Assembly (NCBI RefSeq): GCF_001316245.1
Contig: NZ_BBDM01000002.1
Span: 186,001-250,000 of the forward strand
Length of the DNA stretch: 64,000 nt
Origin: Vulcanisaeta sp. JCM 14467
GTDB taxonomy: Archaea > Thermoproteota > Thermoprotei > Thermoproteales > Thermocladiaceae
Direction: 5' to 3'
Of this stretch, positions 38,799 to 48,980 are shown one piece after another; position 1 is the stretch's first letter; each line of letters starts with the position of its first letter. The position numbers and the translations under genes were made by a program. Under the pieces are notes generated by a model. That model was given only the letters and a program-made list of their open reading frames with translations, had not been told where the DNA came from and ran no database searches.

Positions 38799-39200
38799 AT
38801 GGGTGGGCAGGGGTTTGACTGCCCTAGTGCTCGATCAAGGTTGAAGCTAATGCTTGCGTACTTAGCCTTGGCTCTGATCTCCCTGTTCACGTGGCTACAT
38901 GACACGTCGAACCTAGCAAGCCTGTTTGGTTTCGTGGCCCTATTGATTCTATCGCTAATTTACCTTAGACCGCCTAGGATACCAGTTAGTATGGAACGTA
39001 AATGGGATGTGGCGATTGGCGTTTATGTGGCGGTATTCTTAGTAGCCTATTTGCCGACGTCTATTGCGCTTATTTATTTAGTTTTTAGGCAGCAATTGCT
39101 TATTGATGCCATAATCATGACAGCGGCCCCATTAGCGTTCTTTATAATATTCCTTATCATGATAGTATTAACGTACATTAAGTATGGTGCTTGCCATTAG
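38799..39200 (+). CDS. Four-helix membrane protein (intact copy flanking CRISPR)
   Basis: An intact 133-residue ORF with four hydrophobic segments (about 18-35, 38-55, 70-92 and 98-125). The basic/aromatic loop MERKWDVAIG lies between helices 2 and 3, and YLVFRQQLLIDAI precedes helix 4. The broken homologue at 37305-37704 lies on the other side of the CRISPR array in the same orientation. Function not recognised. The ATG at 38799 fits the A-box spacing. Confidence 0.6.
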   Translation: MGGQGFDCPSARSRLKLMLAYLALALISLFTWLHDTSNLASLFGFVALLILSLIYLRPPRIPVSMERKWDVAIGVYVAVFLVAYLPTSIALIYLVFRQQLLIDAIIMTAAPLAFFIIFLIMIVLTYIKYGACH

Positions 39201-39268
39201 GGCTTAATGGTCAGCTTCTTAACGTGGGCTTAAGGCGCTCATTAATAGGGCAGGAATTAATTTTTATG

Positions 39269-39297
39269 GCTTATTAATATCTAATATTCTAATAAGC
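39269..39297 (+). promoter_or_regulatory. FAU-1 gene promoter with inverted repeat over the A-box
   Basis: GCTTATTA (39269-39276) and TAATAAGC (39290-39297) form a perfect 8-bp inverted repeat with a 13-base loop. The A-box CTTATTAATA lies in the left arm and loop, about 30 bases before the ATG at 39306. Similar in plan to the rpl6 promoter. Confidence 0.4.
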
Positions 39298-39305
39298 TGT
39301 GATGA

Positions 39306-40769
39306 ATGATGAGCGCATCCAGCCGTAACTATAGGGTGAGGATCAGGGGTAAGTATGCCACGGCGATTAGTAAGTTGGTCCTCGACCTTGGCTACACCAT
39401 CGTCCAAGCGTCGGATGTGATAGTTAGTAGGTTTAATATTGATGTTAATAATTCGGCACCTGACGTGACGATTAAGGATTCGGAGAGGGTTCCGGGCGCG
39501 CTCACGGTCATGGGTAGGTGTGGTGCCGTTAATGGCTTTGTCAGTGAGTTGCTTAGGGTTGTTGAGGGTGAGGCCTTGGTTTGGAGGTCCGTGGTTCCGC
39601 TTCATAGGGTTGTTATGGGTGTTGTTGGTATTGAGGGCGATAACTACTTCGTTGATATTGGTAATGGGGTTAGGGCCGTGCTTAGGGCTGTGGGTAGTGC
39701 CTATGCCTATGGTGATGTTATCCCAGTCACCATAAGTAGGACTAGGGTTTACCCAAGCGATGAGTTAGTCGCCACGCCTGGTGTTAGGGTTGACACGGAC
39801 TATGTCTCGTTAATCCCCGGCAGCGGGGCTGTGCTCTTCAGTAGGCATATTAGGGATTATGAGGCTCGGCAGACCCTGCTCAGGGTTGGTCTTAGGTACG
39901 TTGGTAAGGTGAGTGGCTATAGTATTAAGTGGAGGAGTAGTGCCCAGTTCCTTAGTGAGGATGAGGCTGTTAGGGAGGTTGAGAGGGCGTTGGGCATGCT
40001 TAATGACGTTGTTGCTGCGAGTAGGGTATCGGCACCATACACGGTTCTTCAGGATGGCGAGTGCATAACTGAGGTCATGCTCGATGGCAGAGCTAAGCTG
40101 CTTCTTGATAATGTTAGGAATAATGTCATGCCGACAATAATGGGCCACCACGCCTACAAGACACTGAAGAGGAGCACGGCCCTGCTCGACCTTGTCGAGG
40201 CGCTCCTTGAGCATTGCGGTGATAGGGCTGGTTTTAGTGATGAGTTCATGAGGCAGTTGATGGGTAGGAGGTATAGGGTTGGGATTATCCACATTAAGCC
40301 TGATGGTAGGGTGGTCAGGCTGGGCAATGCTGAGGTCCTTAAGCTCGAGCCCAGCGACATTGTCTTAATGCGTAGGTTGAGGGGTGGTGGCTACCTGGAC
40401 GGGCTTGGCCTGCCCAAGGAGGAGGGTGACTTAGCGATTACCTGCACATCAATTGGTAGTGAGTACCTGACCCACGTCTATGTTGACAGCGCCTGGAGAC
40501 CCAAGGGCATCTACGTGAATGTTAACACGCCCGTTGAGTTCACGGGCGCCAACATACTGTACATCGACCTTGCCGTTGATGTGATTAAGAGGTGGGACTC
40601 GGGTGAGGCTAGGGTTGTTGATTATGATGAGTACGTGACCTACGTGAACATGGGCGTTATACCAGATAGGCTTAGGGACAGGGTTGAGAAGTTAATAAGT
40701 GATTTATTGAATAATGCCCATAGGCTTGGTGAGGAGTGCCTAAGCAGGGCTGAGGGTCTGGCCAGGTAA
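39306..40769 (+). CDS. fau-1: FAU-1-type RNA-binding protein / probable ribonuclease
   Basis: The intact 487-residue protein matches archaeal FAU-1. There is an N-terminal RNase E/G-like S1-type region (YRVRIRGKYATAISKLVLDLGYTIVQ; GIEGDNYFVDIGNGVRAVL). A C-terminal DUF402 domain follows (GLPKEEGDLAITCTSIGSEYLTHVYVDSAWRPKGIYVNVNTPVEF). FAU-1 proteins bind AU-rich RNA and degrade rRNA precursors in Thermococcales. Length normal. ATG at 39306 or 39309. It converges on aIF6 with one base between. Confidence 0.88.
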   Translation: MMSASSRNYRVRIRGKYATAISKLVLDLGYTIVQASDVIVSRFNIDVNNSAPDVTIKDSERVPGALTVMGRCGAVNGFVSELLRVVEGEALVWRSVVPLHRVVMGVVGIEGDNYFVDIGNGVRAVLRAVGSAYAYGDVIPVTISRTRVYPSDELVATPGVRVDTDYVSLIPGSGAVLFSRHIRDYEARQTLLRVGLRYVGKVSGYSIKWRSSAQFLSEDEAVREVERALGMLNDVVAASRVSAPYTVLQDGECITEVMLDGRAKLLLDNVRNNVMPTIMGHHAYKTLKRSTALLDLVEALLEHCGDRAGFSDEFMRQLMGRRYRVGIIHIKPDGRVVRLGNAEVLKLEPSDIVLMRRLRGGGYLDGLGLPKEEGDLAITCTSIGSEYLTHVYVDSAWRPKGIYVNVNTPVEFTGANILYIDLAVDVIKRWDSGEARVVDYDEYVTYVNMGVIPDRLRDRVEKLISDLLNNAHRLGEECLSRAEGLAR

Positions 40770-40770
40770 G

Positions 40771-41451
40771 TTATACGCCACCGAGTACCTGCATTATCCT
40801 GACGATTTCGAAACCCGTGGTGTCACTACCCACTAGGCCGCCGTTATCATTGACCACAAGCCCACCCCTGAGGAAGCTCCTACCCCTATTAACCGTACCG
40901 ACGTTAACAGGGAGTCCGAAGTAATCCCTGACCTTCCTCACGTCCTCATCCTTAGCCTCTGGGCTGAGTAGGACGCCCCTGTCGTTGGCTACAGCTATTG
41001 AACCAACTAGGTATGTTCCGCACACCTCATCAACAATGACCTCTGTACCCAGGGCATCCCTTATCAACCCTATGTACTCCTTCTCAATTATTGGTGACAC
41101 AATGGTCCTCCTATTATTTGTAAGTACTAGGTTGGCGATTGCTGTGTACCTCGTACGTATTACCGACACGTTTAGGCCATTTCTTTTTAACTCATTCACC
41201 TCATCCTCAGTAACAATACTGGGCACCAATACCCCATTATCATTACCAACCATGAAAATACCTATCAGCGGTGACTTCGCTAGCGATGCCTTAACAACAT
41301 TGGTACCAAGCGTATCCCTTATTGAGTTAACGACCTTGTCTGGAACGTCCATAGGCACTATCGTCAGCGTATTATTCGTAAATATGTAAACCCCTATTGT
41401 TGACGTCCCATAAATGCTCAATGGCGCCACCTCGAACCTACGCTTACTCAT
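40771..41451 (-). CDS. eif6: Translation initiation factor aIF6
   Basis: The pentein repeats typical of IF6 are visible: SIYGTSTIGVYIFTNNTL, then several NDNGVLVPSIVTEDEV / NDRGVLLSPEAKDEDV / NDNGGLVGSDTTGFEIVRI. It binds the 50S subunit and blocks premature joining with 30S. I choose ATG 41451 (MSKRRFEVAPLSIYG, 226 residues) over the longer start because TTATTAAATAG lies upstream at the usual spacing. Confidence 0.92.
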   Translation of the reverse strand: MSKRRFEVAPLSIYGTSTIGVYIFTNNTLTIVPMDVPDKVVNSIRDTLGTNVVKASLAKSPLIGIFMVGNDNGVLVPSIVTEDEVNELKRNGLNVSVIRTRYTAIANLVLTNNRRTIVSPIIEKEYIGLIRDALGTEVIVDEVCGTYLVGSIAVANDRGVLLSPEAKDEDVRKVRDYFGLPVNVGTVNRGRSFLRGGLVVNDNGGLVGSDTTGFEIVRIMQVLGGV

Positions 41452-41495
41452 TCCTACCGACTCTTCAAAGCATCTAAGCAACTATTTAATAATTA

Positions 41496-42539
41496 TTATG
41501 GATTATACGGTACAGCACCCATCCCTGGAAGCCCAGATATGTAGATGCCGGCGATTAGCAATACGATTAGTAGGGCGATGGCTATGTAGTCAATCCTACC
41601 CAACCTAATATCCCTATAATACGTCCTCCTCCTGTAAGCCCTGAACGCCCTTATATCAGCCGCGATGGCTATCTGCCTAGCATCCCTAAGCGTCAATATG
41701 ACAATGCTCACCAGGGCCATGACAATGACCCTAATAATGAATAGGGACTCGGCGATGAGCCTTATCGGATTCCTACTCCTAGGTCTAAATTCAACTCCCC
41801 TAGCCCTCAACGAGTTAAGGACAACCATGGAGTTCTCAAGAACCTTAGGCACTGAGCTAACGGCCAATAACAATGTGAAGCCAAGCTCAATGGGTAACCC
41901 ACTCTTCTCGAGGGACCTGAGTATGTCTGAGGGTGGTGTGCTGAAGATGAGGAGTAGGCCCGAGGCTATTGCTGCGACGGCCCTAAAGGTTATTTGTAAG
42001 CCGTAAATGATGCCCTCCCATGTCAAACCAACTGGGTTGCTGACGTAGCCGAGGTATGGTACGTAGAATGTGCCGGATCCCTGGGTTATTCCTAAAACTG
42101 CGAGTGACTGCGGGAATACGTATAGGAATGTTACGTGGTGGAATATAACCTGTAGGTAGGAGTACGGCGCGAATATGGACTCGGTCCACGCGGTGCCTAT
42201 GAATGAGGCTAGTATAAGCGGTAGTGCAACCCTGAGCTTCTCCTTAATATTACTTAATAATGCGTATAGTGCCATTACTGCCACGAACATTATTGCCGAT
42301 ATCCACCAAATAGTTATTGCAGCTACGGTGGTTACAATGATTGAGAGCAGTATCTTGGTCCTGGGATCCATCCTATATATTATTGACTTACCCTCAATGA
42401 ATCTAAATAGTGACATGTAGCCCTGGAATCCGATGAGCTTGAATATTAGGTAGACAACTAGTACCGGTCCGTAAAACAGTATCACTAGCGTTATTACCCA
42501 GTTAATGGCTGGGTTATACAGTATTTGGCTAAGCAGCAT
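41496..42539 (-). CDS. ecfT: ECF transporter T component
   Basis: The intact 347-residue membrane protein has EcfT features: YRMDPRTKILLSIIVT near the N-terminus, several helices, the coupling-helix signature SLRARGVEFRPRSRNPIRL with A-R-G, and a second basic A-D-I-R-A-F-R-A-Y motif. It couples the ATPases to the S component. Its start overlaps the end of the ATPase gene by 11 bases. Confidence 0.88.
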   Translation of the reverse strand: MLLSQILYNPAINWVITLVILFYGPVLVVYLIFKLIGFQGYMSLFRFIEGKSIIYRMDPRTKILLSIIVTTVAAITIWWISAIMFVAVMALYALLSNIKEKLRVALPLILASFIGTAWTESIFAPYSYLQVIFHHVTFLYVFPQSLAVLGITQGSGTFYVPYLGYVSNPVGLTWEGIIYGLQITFRAVAAIASGLLLIFSTPPSDILRSLEKSGLPIELGFTLLLAVSSVPKVLENSMVVLNSLRARGVEFRPRSRNPIRLIAESLFIIRVIVMALVSIVILTLRDARQIAIAADIRAFRAYRRRTYYRDIRLGRIDYIAIALLIVLLIAGIYISGLPGMGAVPYNP

Positions 42540-44186
42540 TCACCCTCACCCTCCTAATACTCGCCGTTGGCCTACCAATACTCCTCGTAACCTCAAAGAC
42601 CTGAGGCGGTGATATGCCCCACTCAGGGTGTTTATGCGACTCCTCAAAGACCTCCTCAGGAATTCCACTGAATGCCACAGTACCGTCATACATAACAAAG
42701 GCTTTATCACTGTACTCCCCAACCTGTCTCATATTATGGGTAACCATGATGAGCGTCATACCCTTCTCTTCCTTAATGGTTAGTATTAGGTCCATTAAAG
42801 CCGTACTCATCTCATTATCAAGACCCCTCGTTGGCTCATCCAGGATTAATATCCTGGGTTCAGCCACGAGTATTGCAGCAACACTGACGAGTCTCCTTTG
42901 ACCTACGGAAAGCTTATGCGGACTTTGACTCAGTAGGTCGCTGATCCCCAGGTAATTAACTATCCTCCTAATCCTATCCTCAGCCTCCCTACCATGAACG
43001 CTGGCTAACTTCAGTGTAAATTCTAACTCGCCCCTTACCGTACTTGAGAAGAGCATTTGATCAGGGTCTTGGAACACATAACCAATTAGCTTAACCCTAT
43101 CCTTACCAGAAAGCTTTGTAGAGTCATGATTAAATATCTGAATACTGCCATTACTTGGTCTATAAATACCCGCGAGTAGGTACATTAATGTCGACTTACC
43201 ACTTCCATTAGGCCTATTACACTGACGACATCGCCATCATGGATTACTAAGTTAACGCCCTTCAGAACCTCCCGCATACTCCCTGGATAGGTAAACCTAA
43301 CATTGCTTACTGAAACCGCTATCTCACCATCATCCTCTCTACGCCTTTCAATAACATCCAACTTACTGGCTACACCTATTTCAAGGAATTCCTCAACAGA
43401 TATTGGGTAATAATCGGCATTTTTATTAATCATCCTGTACAATGTGGTCACCTGGGGCTCCTCAACACCCAGCTTCGTCAGGTCTTTGTCCACGGCTCTG
43501 TGCGGTTCATCATCTATGTATATCGCCCCATCCTTAAGGCCAATGACCCTATCGACCATTCCAATGACCCTCTCAACCCTATGCTCACTCATTATGACCG
43601 TTAACCCCTCATCATTCAACTTCTTAACAAGGTTAAAAATCTGCTCGGCACCTATTGAATCAAGCATCGACGTTGGTTCATCCAGAATTAAAATCCTAGG
43701 CTTAACTGCTAGGACTCCCGCAATAACGAGCCTCTGCTTCTCACCACCACTCAGGAGAAATGTTGGGTGCTTCATCTTATGAAGCAAATTAACTAATTTA
43801 AGGGACTCAACAACCCTCCTCCTCATCTCCTCAGGCTCCACAGCCCTGTTTTCAAGCCCAAAGGCAACGTCATCGTCAACGATTAAAGAGAATATTTGGC
43901 TCTCAGGTATTTGGTAAACCGTGCTAACGATCATTGCCATTTCATGGACCGGGGTCTTCCTAGGGTCGTGACCGGCAACATCGATTGAACCCCTAACGGT
44001 TGCACTTACTATGTTTGGTATAACACCATTAATTACATTAAGCAGTGTGGACTTACCAGAACCTGTCCTGCCCACCAACAGTACGAACTCACCTTCCTCA
44101 ATCTCAAGCGATAAACCCCTAAGAACAGGCCTATCAGAACCGAAGTAACGAACATAGAGGTTATTAATTTTAATGATCTTAGCCAT
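42529..44186 (-). CDS. ecfA: Fused dual ECF ATPase (EcfA-EcfA') (one indel)
   Basis: The first half (43185-44186) has Walker A GRTGSGKST, signature LSGGEKQRL and Walker B ILILDEPTS. A second ABC unit begins VSVSNVRFTYPGSMREVLKGV. Its Walker A is broken by a lost C near 43195; GGCCTAATG to GGCCCTAATG gives GPNGSGKSTLMYLL. Then LSVGQRRLVSV and ILILDEPTRGLD follow. Repaired, it is one polypeptide of about 550 residues holding both ATPases. It powers vitamin or metal uptake. It lies eight bases after the S-component gene. Confidence 0.88.
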
Positions 44187-44194
44187 ACACCTCC

Positions 44195-44968
44195 CTAAGT
44201 CAATACCCTCTTAATGTAGTATATAAATGGCGCCACCACAAGACCAAGCACAGCGCCAGCACCAATACTTGCTATACTCGTTATTGCCCATAAACTTGGG
44301 GTGAATGATATCCCTAAAACAAATGGTCCCCAAAAGCCCCTCCACCAGAATGGGTATGCCATGGATATCGTGATACCACCAAGTAATGCATCAACGATGA
44401 ATAGTGCCTTGGCTGATTTCAACTCCTCCTCCAACTCCTCACTAGCCACCGACTCACCACTAGGCTCCTTAGAACTAGCCACGCCCTTAAAGACTCCCCT
44501 AAATGGCAACATATAATACTTACCCCTATAGATCAGCCACAAATCAATTATGGCAGCGTATGAGGTAACCTCGTAAATAAACCAGAAGGGCTCACCACCA
44601 AAGCCATAATGAATAATGTCAGAGAGAAGCGTGTATATGAACACGGTTAACCCGGCGGACCCCGGTTTACCGACTAGGGCGGCGGCTAGCATCACAAGGA
44701 ATGTCTCGCCAATTATTGGGTAATAGAAGTAAGTAGTGACAGTACCTACCTTAGGTATTAATGGTGATATAAAGAAGTTATAGACGATGAGCAATGCGGC
44801 TATTAGGGCTATGTACACGAAATCAATGGTTTTGAAGTTGCCGAAGGGTCTACCCTCCTTAGGTCTCCATGCCCATGCAAGCAGGGCGAAGTAAAGTACT
44901 GACCATATTAATATGACGTACCAGGGTATTATGGTGTTCAGATTGAAGTGCACCCCATTCCAGACCAT
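44195..44968 (-). CDS. ECF transporter S component (substrate-binding membrane protein)
   Basis: A 257-residue protein from ATG 44968 with six to seven hydrophobic segments and a polar middle loop rich in Ser and Glu (about 170-195). It is first in an operon with the fused ATPase and EcfT, so it should be the substrate-binding S subunit. The long form and FWFIYEVTSYAAI segment recall thiamine-precursor S components, but the substrate is not certain. CTTTTTAAATG at about 44996-45006 supports the 44968 start over 44998. Confidence 0.7.
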   Translation of the reverse strand: MVWNGVHFNLNTIIPWYVILIWSVLYFALLAWAWRPKEGRPFGNFKTIDFVYIALIAALLIVYNFFISPLIPKVGTVTTYFYYPIIGETFLVMLAAALVGKPGSAGLTVFIYTLLSDIIHYGFGGEPFWFIYEVTSYAAIIDLWLIYRGKYYMLPFRGVFKGVASSKEPSGESVASEELEEELKSAKALFIVDALLGGITISMAYPFWWRGFWGPFVLGISFTPSLWAITSIASIGAGAVLGLVVAPFIYYIKRVLT

Positions 44969-45097
44969 ATATTCACCGAAAAGCACTAATGACCTCATTT
45001 AAAAAGATTTACATAAATAATGTAATTATATTATCTAAAAAAAATTATATACCATAAGTATTACTTGAAAATTATCAAATACATTTTCATCTTACAT

Positions 45098-46654
45098 TTA
45101 TTTTCCAGGCATTTGAGGAAAACTGATATGAACCTCATCAACGTATTTCATCAGTAACGATTTAAGATTCTCCTCCTCAGCGCCTGGAATTTTTATGTGG
45201 CTCCAGGGCAGTTCAGCGTTAAGTGGTTTCCATGAATACACGTACTTATTGAGCAGGTCCCCGTACTTCCTAAGCAGTCTCCTCCAGGAGCCCCTGTCAA
45301 GGCTTGTCAGTGAGGCTTCGAATACTAAATTACTAACGTCACGATCACCAAGCGAGAGCAGTGCTTGAACCTTGGCGTCAAGTATATTATATGTCGAGAA
45401 TTCGGTGTAAGCGTGTAATTCCCTTAAGGCCTTAATCCTTTCATTAACTACGTCCTCATCAGCCATTGGTAGCCATTGCAATGCGTGTGCGGTTTAGGTA
45501 TCCAGGGATTAACCGAGAGTGAGTACCGAACGCCAAGTCTTTTAAGTCTCTGTAGCAGGTTAATTATTGACTCAATGTCCTCATCCGTCTCCCCTGGCAA
45601 CCCAACCATGAAGTAAAGCTTTAAGTGATCGATGCCGGCCTCCACTGCATCCATGGCTACCCTCACAATGTCATCATCAGTGAACCCCTTACCCAGGGCC
45701 TTCCTCAGTCTCTCGCTTGACTCAGGGGCTATCGTGAGGACTTTGGCCTCCCTTTGCAATTAACTTAATGATATCCTTATTCAACGTATCAACGCGTAGT
45801 GAGGGAACAGACACGCCAAGCCCTAACTCATTCACTAGGAAGCCCATTAACTCCCTAAAACCTGGGTGATCAGTTACGGAAAGCCCTATTAGGGATACCC
45901 CATTAATCAACTTCTCATCCCTACTTAAATCCTTAATTATCAATTCCTTAATAGAATTAATGTCGGTAAACCTGACGGGCCTTCCGATAAAACCTTCCAT
46001 ACAGAATAGGCAACCCCTTGGACAACCCCTCATGACCTCCAGGACTGCTGGATAATTAAATACGGACCCAGCGCTGCTCGTGCTTAATTCGATTGCCGTG
46101 TCATAGATCAACCTAATGGAGTATGACAAATCCTTCACAAACGCCTTGATTACGGTATGCTTACCAAGTGATGGCACGTAAAAACCTGTTATGTCTACGT
46201 ACTTCTCAACGTCCTTGCCATACTCTAGGTAGTGATTAATGAGCTCGGGTATTAGTACCTCCGCATCACCAATGAGGATTATGTCCGCGAATGGCGCCAT
46301 AGGCTCTGGATTAGCCATCAGTGTTGGCCCTCCCATGACGATTAACGGGTCCTCAGAAGTCCTTTGCACACTGAATGGGTTTATGCCGCTTATCTCCAGC
46401 ATCTTCAGTATTCGTGGGTAATCAAGCTCGTAGTGCACCGAGAATAGTACTATGTCGAAGTCCCTTAGCGATTTCGTAACTGACCTGCCATCATCACTCA
46501 TGAAAACGAACTCGGAGTACACGCTTGGATGCTCGTTCAGTAACTTCCTGATTATGTGTATTGACAGTGATTGTAGGGCTACCCTGGCATTTGATGGATA
46601 AGCAATGGCTACCTTAATCATCCCCTTCCTGTATGACTTACGGTAAGCGCTCAT
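45098..46654 (-). CDS. B12-binding-type radical SAM protein (two indels)
   Basis: The N-terminal 150 residues resemble a cobalamin-binding Rossmann domain (IVLFSVHYELDYPRIL...VMGGPTLMANPEPMAPFADI). The radical SAM cluster motif is RGCPRGCLFCMEG (C-x3-C-x2-C). The TIM-barrel remainder includes LTIAPESSERLRKALGKG and KLYFMVGLPGETDEDIE. Slips near 45755 and 45480 separate three ORFs; one base each joins them (KGGQKVLTIAPE; PKPHTALQWLPM). About 515 residues. The reaction is unknown; related archaeal proteins belong to the same family as methylthiotransferase-like enzymes. Confidence 0.8.
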
Positions 46655-46659
46655 CGGTA

Positions 46660-47338
46660 TTACGAGACTCCCTGGTATGGCTGTGACGGACTTATCCTAA
46701 CCCTGAGGATAACCAGCGGTTGATTTGATTCCTTTATCTCCATTATCTTCCTAAGCAGTCTCAGCCTTACGCTCGTGATGTTCGTCGACAAGAGCCTTAA
46801 TGCGCCGTCCTTACCATACTCATTAATGAGGTCGTTAAGTGTTGTCTTTAGTATGAAGTCTGAGACTACGTCAAGGCTGCATATCTCATTCTGCCTTATC
46901 AACTCGACAATGATCTCCCTACGTAACTTATCAACTAAGTCCTTGGGAAGACTCTTGAGGAGCTCATTCACATTACCCTGAATATCGGCATTGCTATCCG
47001 TGTTTGCCTGCTCATTCTCGGTGAAGACGAGCTTGACCCTCTGTCTCCACTTAACAACCCACCAATTAAACCACTCATCGACAATCCTAACCACCTGCTC
47101 ATCATTTCTTAAAATCCTCCTGCATAATTCGTATGATGCATCCTCATTGCTTAAATTGAGTAATCCAAACTTATGCAATAAGTAATATCTTAAATCCTGA
47201 TAGGCGTAGCTGTCAGGAAGTCCTGCTCGTTGGGCTCCAAGTCCCAAGGCAGGGAGCTTATCCGTTGCTGAATCATGGATACTAGCTTACGTTCACCAAG
47301 GCCCTCCCTGCAGCTATGTCTATGTCGAAATACGCCAC
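46660..47338 (-). CDS. Helical protein of unknown function (two indels)
   Basis: The visible ORF (46660-47247) joins upstream coding in two steps: a base restored near 47204 (LTAYAYQDLRYYLLHKFG) and a C restored near 47301 (GRALGERKLVSMIQQRIS). This reaches a GTG at 47338 (MAYFDIDIAAG), about 30-35 bases after GTTTAAATA. The product of about 225 residues is mostly helical with acidic and basic stretches; WFNWWVVKWRQRVKL is notable. I do not recognise it. It ends six bases before the radical SAM gene. Confidence 0.5.
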
Positions 47339-47396
47339 AAAACTCCCGTGTGTATACTATTTTATTTATTATTTAAACATTTGGTCCATGCTATGT

Positions 47397-48215
47397 TTAA
47401 ATACGACTAAATAATTTATTTATATCCATAAAATCATGAAGAATTTTTGAAAGGACAAAGGAACCAGGTAATGAACTATACCACTTATTCACTAGGTAAT
47501 TAATTACGTAGGAAATGTCATCACCACTCAAGACCCAGTTTGGTTCCCTATCGCCATAACTCACACCCAATAGTAATAAGCCATAAGGCGGTGCAGGCGG
47601 TATTGGTCTTTTAACCCTCAACTCTATTAAATCCCTCAACTCATTCACAGTCAATACGCCTGAACCAACCATCCTAATGGCATTAACAATCTTCCTAATC
47701 ATCTTATTCTTAAACCCACGACCATTGATCGTAAATACCAGGTAATCACCAAGCCTCTCAACGTTAATGCCATTTATCAACACGGTGGTCGGGACGCCCC
47801 TCTCCCTAACCTGGAAGTTAGCAAGGTCATGAACGCCGATAAACATTTTCGCCGCATCCCTCATTAAATCAACATCCTCGTATAACCAAGGCATGACGTA
47901 GAGGTACGTCCTAGACACTGCCGCCCTCGCGCGAAAATCATTACTCACCTCAGCCCAGGCCCATACCCTGATTCCATTCGGCAATTCTGAATTGATCATG
48001 CCAGGCACTAGCCTAAGCTCGCCATCATACTTCACGGAAATCACATTACCAATGGCACTAACCCCAGGATCCGTCCTCGACGCCTTACTCAATTTGAAGT
48101 CACTTATAAAGTGCTTAATGGCCCTCCTAAGGTAGTACTCAACAGAGTTGGTATTACCCGTAAAACCACTAAATAATGTTCCATCGTAAAATACCTTAAA
48201 CGCTATCGTTACCAT
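47397..48215 (-). CDS. truA: tRNA pseudouridine synthase A
   Basis: The intact 272-residue protein has the TruA active-site motif SKASRTDPGVSAIGNV with catalytic Asp49. Conserved WAWAEVSNDFRARAAVSRTYLY and GRGFKNKMIRKIVNAIRMVGSG follow. It makes pseudouridine at positions 38-40 of tRNA. GTG/ATG at 48215; a short gap separates it from the TusA-like gene. Confidence 0.93.
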   Translation of the reverse strand: MVTIAFKVFYDGTLFSGFTGNTNSVEYYLRRAIKHFISDFKLSKASRTDPGVSAIGNVISVKYDGELRLVPGMINSELPNGIRVWAWAEVSNDFRARAAVSRTYLYVMPWLYEDVDLMRDAAKMFIGVHDLANFQVRERGVPTTVLINGINVERLGDYLVFTINGRGFKNKMIRKIVNAIRMVGSGVLTVNELRDLIELRVKRPIPPAPPYGLLLLGVSYGDREPNWVLSGDDISYVINYLVNKWYSSLPGSFVLSKILHDFMDINKLFSRI

Positions 48216-48267
48216 TAAATTACGCTTACCATAAAGTGATTAAAAGGCAATACTCATTACGACTTAA

Positions 48268-48510
48268 TTATGACTTATCATGGGACTTAACAATGACTAT
48301 CCTGTAATTACCATCATCAAGTTGCACAGCCTCCTTAATCTCTACGTTTAATATCTTTAGTATCCTCTGTATCATCATGAAGCATACGAAGTCGTCCGTT
48401 ATCACCGTAAGTACCGAACCACTCTCAGCCCTGTCAACGGCATTGGCAACTATGGTCACGGGCGTTGGGCATTGAAGACCCCTAACATCGATCACATTAC
48501 CACTACCCAT
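48268..48510 (-). CDS. tusA: TusA/SirA-family sulfur carrier protein
   Basis: A small intact protein with the family motif RGLQCPTPV; the Cys would carry a persulfide or perselenide. ATG 48510 gives 80 residues; an earlier GTG at 48519 is in frame. TATTTATACAATT lies about 25-35 bases upstream. It is the last of a cluster with acylphosphatase, SelD-like, a second TusA and DsrE genes read leftward. Confidence 0.85.
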   Translation of the reverse strand: MGSGNVIDVRGLQCPTPVTIVANAVDRAESGSVLTVITDDFVCFMMIQRILKILNVEIKEAVQLDDGNYRIVIVKSHDKS

Positions 48511-48622
48511 AGCACCCACACCCAGTTAATGAAATTGTATAAATATGCTCATAGCGTGTGCCGATTATTAATTGGATAGATGGGTTTATAAGATGGTATT
48601 CACGTAAGGGGCTCGTACTTAG

Positions 48623-48927
48623 TCACCTTATTTCAAAATCCTCAAATTCCCCACGGTACTGCTTAACCACGTAAATTACAGTCTCAACAGAGCCAACTGG
48701 GCTTGACCTAACCCACTCAATGAATGCCATCACATCCTCCTACAGCCCTCAACAACAACCTCCACAGAACCATCAGACAAGTTCCTGGCATAGCCAGTCA
48801 AACCGAGGGATAGGGCTTGCCTACGTAGTGTTGGTCTAAAGCCCACGCCCTGAACATTACCAAAGACCTTAGCCTCAACCCTAACCCTCTCACAACTAAC
48901 CTGTTGTCTCCTTAAGCCCCTTAGCAC
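48623..48927 (-). CDS. acyP: Acylphosphatase (one indel; unclear start)
   Basis: [20 protein letters not shown] holds the acylphosphatase signature with catalytic Arg, and [19 protein letters not shown] holds the catalytic Asn. A GG-to-GGG repair near 48732 continues [20 protein letters not shown] to a stop at 48623. A GTG at 48927 or ATG at 48939 would start it, but the frame is open upstream to 48996 and merges with the repaired end of the SelD-like gene. A SelD-AcyP fusion is therefore possible. It hydrolyses acyl phosphates. Confidence 0.75.
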
Positions 48928-48980
48928 GTCAATGTTCATTGTCAATTTCATTAGCAAGGATTTATTCGTGATATACCTAG

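Noticed and set aside
37200..39300. cas genes near the array
   Set aside because: The flanking ORFs are a MinD-type ATPase, duplicate membrane proteins and FAU-1. None has Cas motifs.
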